Origin: Candidatus Peregrinibacteria bacterium
Lineage (GTDB): Bacteria > Patescibacteriota > Gracilibacteria > UM-FILTER-43-11
Assembly: GCA_030618315.1 (NCBI GenBank)
Contig: JAUXDO010000008.1
Location: 1-21,686 of the forward strand
Direction of reading: 5' to 3'
DNA: 21,686 nt
This document shows positions 1-12,700 of the stretch, in pieces. The notes under the pieces were generated by a model. It saw only the letters and a list, made by a program, of their open reading frames with translations. It was not told the origin of the DNA and ran no database searches. Both the position numbers and the translations under genes were made by a program. Position 1 is the stretch's first letter; each line of letters starts with the position of its first letter.

Positions 1-511
1 TGAATACTCCCTGATCCAGACTCATGCTTTTTGCTAAATCTTTATCGCTTTCGCCTACTGTATTTACAATAATTTGCCAGTCTTCTTTGGTCGTATTAAC
101 AAAATTGGCCCAGACACTAGGCATTCCCATATCTTCCGGAGCCTGACATCCGGGTATTGTTCCTATATGTTCTTTTGTAAGTCCTGTGAGTGCACTTTTT
201 GGATCTCCATATCCGCTATATTGAACAGCTCTGCACAAATATTCACTCCAGCATTTATAGGTGTTGTAGCCTTCAAAAACATCATTAATTTTATCGCTGG
301 TCGCCTTTTCCTGATCCAGTGCTTGTTGTTGATTTTCTGCCCATGCGGTTTTTAATGCATCAAAACCTGAGTGGTATGCAATGCAACACGAATTACTTCC
401 GCATTCTTTTTCAAACTGATCTGCTTCCACTGAAAATGAGGTTAACTGCCAGCCTAGTATGCTGATACTGATTGCGATAAGACCGGTGATTATAAAGGGT
501 TTTTTTGTCAT
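1..511 (-). CDS. Small cysteine-rich exported protein, 3' end cut by window edge
   Basis: The frame is open from an ATG at 511-509 to the window edge (170 codons visible, no stop), so the C-terminus is missing. Residues 1-5 are basic (MTKKP), residues 6-21 are hydrophobic, and a signal-peptidase-I-like site SVEA/D falls after residue 30, so the product is probably secreted or surface-held by an N-terminal segment. Six cysteines are visible in the mature part, including an SCC pair near residue 40, which suggests disulfides outside the cell. I recognise no family. It lies downstream of the giant surface-protein gene on the same strand, separated only by the hairpin array, and may be co-transcribed with it and act with it at the cell surface; that is inference from position. 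No Shine-Dalgarno sequence precedes the ATG. The reading frame on the opposite strand here is a shadow. Confidence 0.72.
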   Translation of the reverse strand, partial: MTKKPFIITGLIAISISILGWQLTSFSVEADQFEKECGSNSCCIAYHSGFDALKTAWAENQQQALDQEKATSDKINDVFEGYNTYKCWSEYLCRAVQYSGYGDPKSALTGLTKEHIGTIPGCQAPEDMGMPSVWANFVNTTKEDWQIIVNTVGESDKDLAKSMSLDQGVF

Positions 512-530
512 GTTTCTAATTGATTACAAT

Positions 531-702
531 TGTGGGGCTGTTCGAGTACGAACGTGGGGCTGTCGCAGTAGCGACGTTGGGCTGTTCGAGTACGAACGTG
601 GTTCTTATTGTGGGTGTACCACGCGAGTAATCTCGCTGCCCTACGCGAGATAATCCGAGCTGCCCCACGGCGTTAGCCAGCCCTACGCGAGTAATCTCGC
701 AG
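531..702. repeat. Modular hairpin array between two co-oriented genes
   Basis: About seven short hairpin cores of 8-14 nt are separated by 9-10-nt spacers. The left half has cores at 541-552, 563-574 and 585-596 (exact 22-bp period, 4-5-bp stems, AGTA loops) with spacers like CGTGGGGCTG. The right half has cores at 624-635, 646-659 (degenerate), 670-677 and 688-699 with spacers like CTGCCCCACG, the near reverse complement of the left spacers. The spacers can therefore pair with each other (532-540 with 678-686, 553-562 with 660-669, 575-584 with 636-645, 597-601 with 619-623), leaving the small hairpins as paired side arms. The last hairpin (687-700) ends three bases before the giant gene's stop codon (704-706). 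There is no U-run, so it is not a classical terminator. Confidence 0.85.
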
Positions 703-703
703 T

Positions 704-3700
704 TTACGGTTCATAGGTTACTTCTTCACTTTTCTCAAAAATGATATCGTGAGTAATTACATCTGTAATCGCTGTCATAATAATATCACCTTCTACTAAA
801 TCTGCTTCGTAATCTATAAAGCTACATGCAGGGCCTGGTGTTATGTAAACGCCTGGAGATTTATCTGGGAATTCGTCATCAACTTCCGGACAACCGTCTT
901 CATCATTTACGCCATCTTCATCTTCTGGTACTGGTGGGCATTTATCAAATGGTTCACATAAATCTCCGGTTTTATTTATGTCACTATCAACTTGATCCGT
1001 GTTTTCAATGAAAATACAATTGTCTTCACTTTCCTCGATTTTAGCTGGGTCAACAATACCACTGTCGTCAAACAAACATATGACATTTGGAATACCGTCA
1101 TTATCAATATCCTCATCACAGGCGTCAATTATCCCATCACCGTCTGTATCGTTTTGATTAGGATTATCCAGGCATGGGCAGATTTCACAAATATTCCCAA
1201 TATGGTTGTTGTTGTCATCTGCCTGGTCTGTATTTTTGATAAATACACAGTTGTCCTCACTTCCATCTACTTTTGCCTGATCAATTTTGCCATTATCGTC
1301 AAATATACAGAGTAGGTTTGAAACACTGTCATTATCAATATCTTTATCACAGACATCAATTATTCCGTCTCCGTCGGTATCGCTTTGATTAGGATTATCC
1401 TTACACGGGCAAATATTTTGGTATTTTGAAAGCATTTCCGGTGTCGCGTCTGCAAATAACGGGTCCATATTATTTTCCATTTCCCACCAGTCAGGAATGC
1501 CATCTCCATCTTCATCTACTTCGTGACAATCCAGCATACTCATAACTCCGGAACCCATATATGCAAATTCACCGCGGGTAATTTCTTCATCCGGGAATAC
1601 AAAACCGGCATTGTTTTGGATTAGTCCAATTTCAACAGCTGTGTATACATAATCCACATACCAGGCGTAGTCCGGAACGTCTGCAAATGCTTCTTCAGGA
1701 GCTTCAGTAATATCAATCTGGGATTGTCTGAGAAGTACTGCTGCTGCCTCTGCTCTGCTGATATTTCTTGCCGGACGGAAGAATCCGTCACCATAACCTG
1801 TAACCATTTCCAGGTCTTTAGCTATCCAGATACAGAAGTAATACCAAGCTGGCAGTCTTACATCCGGGAATGGGATACTTGGGCTATATTTTTCTCTTTG
1901 TGGGTCTGTTGGGTTTTGGCAATCAAAACAATTTGTAACACCAAGTGCGATCTTTATGAATTCTGCACGGGTCAATTTACTGTCTGGCTGGAATGATCCA
2001 TCGCCATAACCGCTGATAATACGGGCTTCGTATAATTGTAATATCTGACTGAAGAATGGGTGAGAACTGTCTAGGTCTGGGAAAGGACTTTCTGTTGAGG
2101 GGCTGTTGAGGGGCTGTTGAGGGGCTGTTGATGTGTCAGTTTGAGCGAATAGGGAAGCGAAGGCTTTGGTTGGGTCTATCTCCAATCCAATCTGAATACC
2201 ACTGTCGTCCATCACTTCGTCTGTAATTACTAAATTGTCAAAGTTTGCTTTGATGAAAATATCAAATATCTCAACATTTCCATCGGTTATTACCTGGAAT
2301 ATATATGATTCTCCGGTATTTGATTTATTTTTAATTTTTAACTTATAGCCAGCCTGCATCATTCTTATTGAACCATCGGTATCTACCAGTGCAACGTTCT
2401 TTTGAGGAGGGGTTTGATTATAAATTGCAATACCGCCCGGAAAACTCGGACCATATCCCGGAATATTTTTGGCGATGATATCATCAGCCGGGTTTGCGTC
2501 ACCGGCAGTTACACCAATATCCGCTGTGTTATATGACGTAAGCGGTCCATCCAAAATCGTTACGTCAGTATTGCTATCTGCTATGTAATAAACATTGCCT
2601 ACAGATAATTCAGATTCACTTTCAATTATTGAAATTCGTGTTGGTAAATCTGTTGAGGCTGGAAGTGGTAAAAGTTCATAACCATCCTGCATAAATTCTA
2701 TTTCACCTGTTGCAGGCAGAACTCTGGCAATAATATTTCCATCAGAGTCTTTAAATACAATTGGTCCGTTCTCGGTAGTATCAAAACCCCTAATGTTATA
2801 CACCCCATCTGCATTTAGCGTATAGTAGCTATCGTTATAAACATATTTTTTATCCCCATTGTCATTTAAAGGAGGGCTTGTATGTTTATCGTTTTTATAC
2901 ATTATCTGTCCGAGATTTTTCCATGTATCCCATCGTTTTCTGAATAAGCTGAATGGAATATTATTTAAGTCATCTTTAGGTGCTTCTTTAATCCTCTCTA
3001 ATACCCCCTTCACAACACCCTCTGAAACAGGAGCACCTTCTAATTTTATTTTTGGTACATAAACAATAACCTTAAATGTTTTTTCATATTTTTCGAATCC
3101 CTTATCCTGCATATTTATTGATGCAACCAGTTTGACCAAAATCTCTTTCGGTTCATGCTGAGGTGCAATTGTTAGCTCTTCACCAATCACAGGAGTCAGT
3201 GGGTTATTTTCCACATCCACATACCAGAAGTATTCGTATGAGCCATCCAGATCTACAAATATATTACTGGCTTTTATTTTTTTATCTTTGTAAATAGGCA
3301 CGTAAAATTCTTTGTCGAATGCAATATCTATTGGTGGCGGTGCGCTTACATAAATCTGAGGTGATAACAATTCGTTTTGATTATATGAAGACAGTTTTCC
3401 ATTTTTATCGAACCAAGTCATTTTAATATGATAATAACCGTTTTCCATATTAACGCTGTACGATGAGGCGATGAATTTGTCATAAACGAATGACTTATTG
3501 TCATTTAGATTAATTACAAGCTCTTCACCACCGATGTTTAAAGTTGGAAATCTGATCTGCTGAACACCAGTGACTGTGTCATCAAATTCCATTCCGAAGT
3601 ATTCCTTAGCTGTATCAGCATCCTCTCTATTAGTTACAAATGTTCCATATGAAATCAGTTTATTATCAGCATAAACTTCTGGTGCTTTTCCATCTTCATC

Positions 3701-6700
3701 TGGTGGTAATAATATTATTCTTGTATCCGGAAAGTTGTTTTCCTGCTTATCCGCATCAAATCCAAGAATCGATCTTTCAATTTCAATTGAATAGCCATAT
3801 AGGTCAGGGTTTGTATTTGGAAGCCAGCTAAATGTAGAACTGCCGTTTCCTGTCAGCGTTGTTTTCATCATATTCACCGACTCCATCAAATCAGGAATGC
3901 TCTTAAATTCAGCAATATGACTGCTGTGTCCTTCGTTTGCCGGATTAACAGGAATATTCATATTTTGTTTTAAATATAAGCTCGTACCATCGCTATAAAT
4001 AAGATTTCCTGATGGCATAAACAATGTTTCGGATGAAAGAGGATTATCTATCACCGGAATGGCAGGTGTTGGCGCACTTGTAACAGGATCCGGTAAACAC
4101 ATGCCTTTACATGAGCCACTGATTCCACTATCTTCACTACCTTCTGAGCCACTGGCTTTAAATTCATTTTTTATTTTCTCTTCCAGTTCAATTCTTTCGG
4201 TTTCAAGATTCGCGACTTGTCCGTTCCCATTAAATAAATCTTTTGGAATAACCGCACTTGAGAACACTCTTTCTTTTCCCTCCTCTATTACAGGTTGGAA
4301 TTCTGAACTAGCAAGTTCATATGGGAAAATCTGATTAGGCGGTACTTCGGCAAGTGCGTATAAATCCTTAACGTTTTTCATCTGTTCTACCTCCTGCTCA
4401 AGTCTGTCACTATATGCGTAGAGCTCATCTTCCATCCATGCGATTTTATCTACAATCGTAGTTCTTGGTTTCAAAACATAATCAGGAACGTTTAAGTCTT
4501 CTTTTACTTTTCTATAATCTACAAGCTCTGCATTGTTCAATTTATCTATCTCTGTTTTTAGCTGAGATATCAGTGATATCAATTCGTTAGCATATGTTTT
4601 TTCGTGGTCCGGAATAACATAACCGAAGTAATCATATGCATTATCACATTCATCTTTATCATCAAAACAGGCATTCATATAATCAAATAACTGATCCATT
4701 CCTACAATTCCAGTTACTATAGATAAATCAATTCCTTCGCCAACATTATCCAAAATGTTCTGTTGAACCTCTTCCAGATCATCGTATTTTTCCATAACAT
4801 CATCTAGTTTGTCCGCGAATGGAATCATATATCCTAAGCCTGTTAACAAATCTCCATGTTCATCAAAGAATGTATCTATTTTATCCGCTATGTCATTGCT
4901 CCAATTATTAATAGTTTCATTGGCGTCATTTATAGCATTTGTATAAGCATCATAATCCCATTCGCTAGGGTCTAATCCATGTTCCTGAGCCCAATCTTTA
5001 ATATCATCCGTTTGTTCATCCACCCAGTCCTGCATAGCTTGCTCGGCATCTTCAAATGCTTCTCCAACTGATTCATCAATCTCATCCTGAATACTATTAA
5101 GACAATTTAAGTCATCATCCCATTCAATACATCCCTGATTAATCAGTTCAGCGATTTGATCAAGTCTTTCCATGGCTAACTCAAATGGCAGAATTAATTT
5201 TTCTTCTATCTTATCTGCCATTGCATCAAGGGTCATCTCATAAAACTCATCAATTCCTTCTGGAATTGCTTCAATCCACTCATTCCACTGCTCAGACATT
5301 TTATCCAATATTTTTGGCAATAGCTCTATACGCAGGCCTATATAAACTTTGGTATCAATCCTAAGTTCATTAAATCCTAAATCAAACGGGGCAATATTCG
5401 GTAATTGAAGCTTTATAATATCTAACGGAATTAAATATGCCGGTCTGTTTGTAAGAAGAGTTATTTGATCGTTGAGCATTGATTCAGGTACAGGCGCTAA
5501 TGCCTTTTTTATTAAACACCAAATCTTTAGAATTTTTTCAACTAACTCCAGAATTATCTCCAGGCTCATACCTAAATCCGGTAATTTTGGCGGTGGTGGC
5601 AATGTCGGTAATTCAACTACAGGTAATGGTGGTAGTTCCGGCAAATCCGGTAATTCCGGTAAACGCGGAAGAATAGGAAGTGGTGGCATCTGAAGAAGTA
5701 ATCCGAGATTCGGGAAGTCCGGGAATGTAATCAGCGGTATATCAGGGAAAGGTAATGGCACCGGTGTTATAACCAGCATTGGTAAATCGATATTTATTGC
5801 GGCATCGATATCCGAAATATCGAATACTATGTCAGGCCATTTTGGGAATGAGATTATCGGTATGTCCGGAATAATAAGTCCAAGCAGCATCCACCAGCCA
5901 AAGTTCGCATAACGTTCATTTGTACATATACTGCAACTGGTATCAAAATCAATAAAAACATCAAATAGTTTTTTCCAGTTTTTTACAATTTCTATTATCG
6001 TTAAAACTAATTCAGCCCAGGAAATCAGCTGTTCACGTATAGTGGCCATCCAGCCTCCCATCATTTGACCTATCACATTAAAATAGCACGCAACTCCTTT
6101 AATATAATTCACAAGCTGTGCTTTGAATTTAACAAATTTTCTTGGGAAGGTCAGATACGACTGCAGAACTTCAATATTTTCCTGAATGCTTTCCAGGAAC
6201 GGATCAAAATCCAATAAGAACATATCGGCGATTTCTCTGCCAAGACATTTTGCGTTCCTGACTTTTTTGGAATCTTTTATTTCTTCCGGTGTTGCCCCTG
6301 GTTCTGCTTCCGGTTCCATATCCGGACACGTAATTTGATCCCATATATCTTTCACACGATTCCATTCACGTTCGTAATGCATTTGGGCTTGCTGGAGTTT
6401 CATAATAAATGCCTGAATATCCGAAGCTGAAACCCATGGGATTTTAAATTCAACAGGTTTTTCAGTTACATTTATAATCGGCATTGTGTTTGCAATGTCA
6501 TAAAGGCCTTCAAAAACATTTGTATTATAAATATTTGACTGTGCTTCAATCGCACTCATGTATTTTAATAATTTTTTCGGGTCGCTTGTATTACTACCGA
6601 TTACTTCGCTGTCGATGCCGTAAGCATCTATCGTTTCCTGTAACTCTTCCTCATCGCTGCTTCTTAATTTACCACTAATAGAATCAAGTGACTTTCCAGT

Positions 6701-9700
6701 CGCCTGTGCTGATTTAGACATTTGTTCAAACCAGGTTTCCGCTGTTTTTTTGGTTGTTTCAAAATCCCTATTCCAAAGAGATTTAAAGTCAGGTAAATAT
6801 ATATAAAAAGTCGGAAGTCTGAGCAGTTTCGTTGTTACTTCAATCGTCTGTCTATCAACCCAATCCGAAATCTTACCCATAAATGTATCGAATGTAGGTA
6901 TATGAATATTTGAAAATCCTTTGATAGGCGGTTCAAATGTCATTGATTCGCCAAGGTTTACTCCAAGGCTTATTTCAAGTCCTCCGGCGCCTTCTTCATC
7001 TCCACTACCTTGTGTGAATTCAGCAGGTATTGATTGATCATTATTCACACTTGCCATTGCGGAATTCATTTTATTTATACCCGAGTTAATTGTTTCCATT
7101 AACTTATTCATTCCCTCTTCAATCTTTCCGCATAATCCGGCCGCATTTAATGGTGAAGGCGGAACAACGACCATACAGTTACCAATTGGCGGTGGATATG
7201 GAATCGGGAATACTGGTGGTGGTGCAGGTGTTGAGCCCATATATGGCCCCCAACACATTGCAATACCCATACCTCCGGTAATTGTTGGTGCTACATAAAA
7301 CCTCATCATTGACTGTATTGCACCTGGAAAATCAAACGTTGCTCCAGGAATAAATGGTGGCCACACACCAGGATAAGGTCCTGCAGTTGTTGGGAAGGCA
7401 AATACCGGAAGAGCCGGACCTATACCACCGGGAACTAAAAATGATTTATTCCACGGAATAGGAAAACAGCCTCCGCCCATGCATGTAAAATCGCTAATGG
7501 CATCAGCCAGGTCATCCAAAGCGCTGTTTGCGCAACCTAATACATTGTCTACACTTTCAAAACAATCTGTCCCCATCATTTCTTCAACTGCTTCACAAGC
7601 TCCTTCCTGCGCTGGTATAGCGTCTGGTGGATTATCTTTATTGTATTCCTGCGCGCCGAATGCAGTTAGTTTATCGTTAAGCTCTTTGCTTGCCATTAAT
7701 GCATCCGCAATATCTGATGAATTTGCATCTAATGGTTTGCTGTCTTCACTTGTAGAACGTTTTTTATAGCTACGAGGGGCAATTGAATAATGCTGAATAA
7801 AATCAGATGTTTTGTTATACGGAGGTGAAACTATTACATCTAAGTACTGATCATTCAGGAAGTTTGGTTCGGTAAGTTTTTGTACAATGATTGTAGACCT
7901 TGGTGTATGTTTAACGACAGCTTCGTAATCTATATAAATTGTTCTGTTGGCCTGAAGGTTTAATTTGCCGATAAATAATCGTACGCTGTTAACTTGTGTT
8001 TCCAGAGTGCCAGGACATCCAATTCCACTGCAGTTTATTGTTGTTGTATCTGCCAAAAGAGCATCGGGTACTGTTTCTGCAATAACTAAATCTGAAATAT
8101 TTTTATTGGAAGTTATTTCAATGTTGTAAATTAAATGCTCCTCCAAATCAATATTTTTTGAACCAGGTCTCTCTTTATTTCTGACAGTTTTTTTGATTGT
8201 TAAAAAGCTGATGTCCTCAGCTGGCGCGAAATATGTTTCACTTTCATCACCCTCTGTCCAAGGCAGTTTTGGTAGTCCTCCCAAATCAGCCATTGATGAT
8301 GGATCATTCCTACCTGCTTCGGCAATTTTTTCCATTGCATCGTACAATGCCTGAGAATCAGATTCACTTGGTGGTGAAGCACCTCCGCCTGATAGGTTAA
8401 GTAATTCATTTATCTGTGAATCTGATGCACCGATAACAGGGGCTTGAGGATTTGACTGAGGTAATGCCGATGTGTCAGCTCCGCTTCCTCCAATTTGCCC
8501 TGGTATCTGCAGTCCTTTATATCTAATGTCCAGATCTTTATATAAATTTCCGTCTTTTAAACTAAAGCCATAATTGCCTAGTAATTTTCCATTTTCTTTA
8601 AATTTCCCATTTTCATAATAGAAAATTAATATGTCTCCCCGACTATCCAGCACTGTTAAGTCTTCATTTCCATCTGCATCCATATCTCCTTTACGCAATT
8701 CATACAACTGTTTACCAATTTTAATTTCCTGATTGGTTCTGGTAATCACCTCTCTGTCATTATGAAGAATGGCGAGCCTCCCCTCATTTGTTCCAATAAC
8801 TAAATCTTCATACCCGTCATTTTTAAAATCAAAAGATTCTATTGCCACAGCACCGTCCGATAAAAACGCAATATCACCTCTATCACGATATTCAGGTTCT
8901 GTAGGTCCGCCTTCCATTAAGCGAACTCGTCCATCTTTCATTACCAATGCTATATCTTCGTATGCGTCATTATTAAAGTTGAAATTTGTCAGAGATGCTA
9001 TCTGAACGCCTGCAGGATCTTGAAATATTTTACGGCCTTTTGAATAATTATAATTTAAGCCACCACTTGGTTTTGTTTCTAATTGTATTGTCGGATCACC
9101 AAGTAAAACCGCGTTTGCAGGCAAGTTAAATCTGGTAGATTCGCCCGCAGTATTTCCTCCGGCAAATAATTGAAGATAATTATTATCTCCTTCCATGCCG
9201 TAATATTCACCTATTTCTTCTTCAGGGGCTTCTGCACCCGGATCATACAAAACAATTCCATTTGGTTTATTGGTTCCGTTTCCGCCATACACCTTTTTTG
9301 CTATATACCTGTCATTAATCTCATCAAAATTTTCAGGTTCCATCTCTGTTGGTTTGAAGTTCAGCATTATTCTTGCAATCTCTTCGAGTCCATCAGTAAG
9401 AACTAATTCCATTAAATCGAATTCAGATTCTTTGTTGTAAAAAATAGTGTATTTCGGATCAGGTAAATTAATATCATTCTTTTTTAGTTCTAATATTTTA
9501 TTTCCTTCGTAATCCAGTATTTCAATATTATTTTCTGACTGCTCTGCGGTGTAATTATCCGATAGTAAATCCAAATATATTTTGCCCTCTTCCAGCTTGG
9601 TGTCATCTCCCCACAGAACCGCTTCATCAAAATTCAGTGAAATCGTCTCACTTACTAATGTCTGTAATTTTTCTTGATCGAATACCTGGAAGAGCAGTTT

Positions 9701-12700
9701 GCCATTTGGTAATTCAATATAAACTTTTTGTTGTGGCAGAGTTGTCTTTACCTGATAATTCGGCATTATATGCACTTCAGGCGGTGGTGTAGCGCCTGTC
9801 ATAAACGAAAATACGGCTTCGGTTTTTCCATTGAATAAATGCACGCCTCCAAAGTAATTTTCTTCAAAGAAATTACCGGCCGGGAAGCCGACAAATGAAG
9901 CAAATAAATTTTGGGGATATGTATTTACCCAATCGTCACTGTCCACACGGGCCAATATTGGAATATCGGCTTCACCATTTTCTAAATTTGAATATTCGGC
10001 AATTAACTTTATGTCACTGGTCTGTTTTCCGCCCTGAACCAACACCTTACCTTTACCTTTTGTTAGCTGTACGGTCGGAGTAAGAACCGTGGCGAATTCC
10101 TCAGTTTCCTCATCCAGTTTAACGTTAACACTATTATTGAATCCGGTTGCGATTGCCCCGAAAGCATTAATAGCTATTATTGATATTTCTTTATTTTCTC
10201 CTACTTCGATATAGCTTGGGTTATCTACTGTTAATCCTACTGCTGGGCTTGGTGGAGGATATATACTATAAGGCTCACTTATATAATAAGGATCTTTTTC
10301 GATTAAATCGATTTTTGGCACTCCCGACATTGGAACAAATTCTGTTTGACCTGCGCCGTCAATTAATTCTACTTTTCCGCCATTTGCAAAACCGCCATCT
10401 GTCGGTCTATTTGTGGCTAGATAGATATCAGAATCAATGCCCTGTATCGGATTTCCTCTTGGATCACGTAAATCTACATTTATTTTATATGAGACCCTAC
10501 CTCCTCTTTCCTGAAGCTCACTTGCCCAATTAAGATTGATATTATCGTAAATATTTATAGTAATAGCAGGGTAAGCAATGCTTCCCATTGTTATTTTCAG
10601 TTTTGTTGTTCCGGATTTTTTGGCTATGAATTTTACTTCATCTTCACCCTTATAAAAATTAAAATCATTTTTACTGAATGTTCCTAGTGCCGGATTATCA
10701 AGTTCCAGATGAACCACGTCATCGATATAACCCATAATACTATCTCCGTTTATATTTAACGGATATAGCCAGATATTTTCTTCCTGCTCTACAACAAGAC
10801 TCCTTCTTTCTATTTCTACTTCAATTTCTACGGGGGTAGTTAAAGTATCGTCCATAGGATCCGGGGCGAAACTTTCATCTTCGCACTCTTGTATACACTC
10901 TTCTTTTTCTTCACCTTCTTCATCTTTACACTCTTCTTCGCACTCATCCTCCGGAGCTGTAGCTAACGCACCACAAGTTTCGTCTAATTTAAAAAGTTTT
11001 TCGGCCGGAAGAATTTCTTTCTCTATCCAGCATTGAAGAGCCTCGAACCATTCCCATATTTCTACGCCTGATGGATCTCCACAAAGATAATCCTGATCAT
11101 CCACGTCTCCACTTTCGTCTCCCGTTTCGCCTTCCTCTGACGCAAGATCTTGCGTCGCTACAGACTCATCTTCGCCAAAATCGGAACCTTGCGCTTGCGC
11201 TAACATAGCTCTGTTTAATCCATACTGATAACCCCAAGTGTCCCCATTCGCCACAATATGAAGAACCTCATAGCCATCCGGTTTCATTTGAGGTTTATGA
11301 GGAGGGTCGTAATAAGGTGTAGGCATCGTACTGTCACGATCGGTATATTTTTGAGTTATATTTGCAAACTTCTGGTCAACGTCCAATGTTTTCCAGATTA
11401 TCGGTTCATAAATATCAATATTATCTATGAAGAACTGATTAACAATATCGGTTGATACCCCTACGGCATCTTCAAGCTCATTTTCATTTTGCTGTATTTT
11501 GCTTATTAGATTGTTTTTAATTTCATCTAAATTTTCACCATCAATACGATAGAAATTAAAATAATCATATCTTTCTTTTTTACCATCCTTTACAAATTCA
11601 ACATACCTGATGCCGTCTGCAGGAGTGCTTGGAGTAACAATCTGTGGGAAGTTGATTTCACCATCGGGACCACAGGTATCAGTACTTGCCTGCTTAATAA
11701 TTTGAATAGTTTCATTTGTCGGCTCTCTATGTTCTGAATAGCCATCAATCTCTTTTGTATCATCAAGTTTTGCTGAAATAAATAATTCAACAGCGTCAAG
11801 ACCTGGAATATTCGGTTCATACTTTACGGTTTTTCCACTGTCAGCAAGGGCTTTTACCACAATGGATGCTTTTTCGCGTATTGAAAGATTGGATTTTTCT
11901 TCAATTATTTCGTTATTAACTAATATGTTGTAAGTCTTTTTAATTACAGCTTTTAATTTTACATCGCTTAATCCTCCGCTTTTTGCATCGTTTTCAAAAA
12001 TGGCATCATTACCCGGATGAAACATCATACGACTATAATCGCATTTATCGCCTACACCTATTTTATCTATGACTTCATGTGAACCGACAATGTTAAAAAG
12101 CGGTTTTATTGCTTCATTAACAACACATTTAGCCGGATCCAAATGCAGATTACTGGCGTCTATTTTGATTGAATTGTTAAATACACAGCCAGCATATTTT
12201 ATATAATCTTTATCTTCTTCAAGTTCCCAATCATCGTCATCTGGCGGATTAATTAACGTTTCCGGGTCATACATCCTGTTCGCTTCTACATAAACCGAAT
12301 TGTTTTCAAGTATTTCTTCGCCTGATTTTCTTTCCTGTCCTAAATAAATCCCGCAATCATCAACAGAATTCATATTCGACACTTTTTTCCCGTTTATATA
12401 GCTATAGAATGTGTATTTCTTTGTACCTGAATCGATACTTATAATTTCTGTTTTTATTTTAAGTTCCGCACTTGATGTAATTTCAAATTTTCTTTCATCG
12501 GCAGGTATTTCGTCATTTATAAAATCATTTACTTCTTTCTCTAGTTCCAATTGTTTTTTAAGAAGTATTCTCTTTGCATACTCATCACGGTAGGTAATCA
12601 ATTCATCTGCAGTGTCCACTTGATTTCCATACCAGCGCCCTGTGTCTTTAAACACACCATTCAGCTGGCCTCTGTAAATCTTAAGTGCCATTGATAGCGG

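Noticed and set aside
74..355. Plus-strand 93-residue frame
   Set aside because: It overlaps in antisense the well-supported exported-protein frame with a signal peptide (511-1) and has no recognisable features.
531..702. CRISPR array
   Set aside because: The periodic units are themselves palindromic and only about 22 bp, spacers are near identical rather than unique, and no cas gene is in view.
531..702. Integron attC site or intrinsic terminator
   Set aside because: No R/L box arrangement or integrase is visible, and no T-run follows any of the hairpins on either strand.
704..760. Sortase (LPXTG-type) anchor at the giant protein's C-terminus
   Set aside because: The C-terminus lacks an LPXTG-like motif, a hydrophobic segment and a basic tail; anchoring is better explained by the SLH domains.
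5472..5693. Gly/Ser-rich open frame on the plus strand
   Set aside because: It is the antisense shadow of the PxLP-rich part of the giant protein; its composition follows from the proline codons on the other strand.
8200..8409. Minus-strand 69-residue frame inside the giant gene
   Set aside because: It is an alternate-frame reading of the giant gene's own strand with no start signal and no domain.
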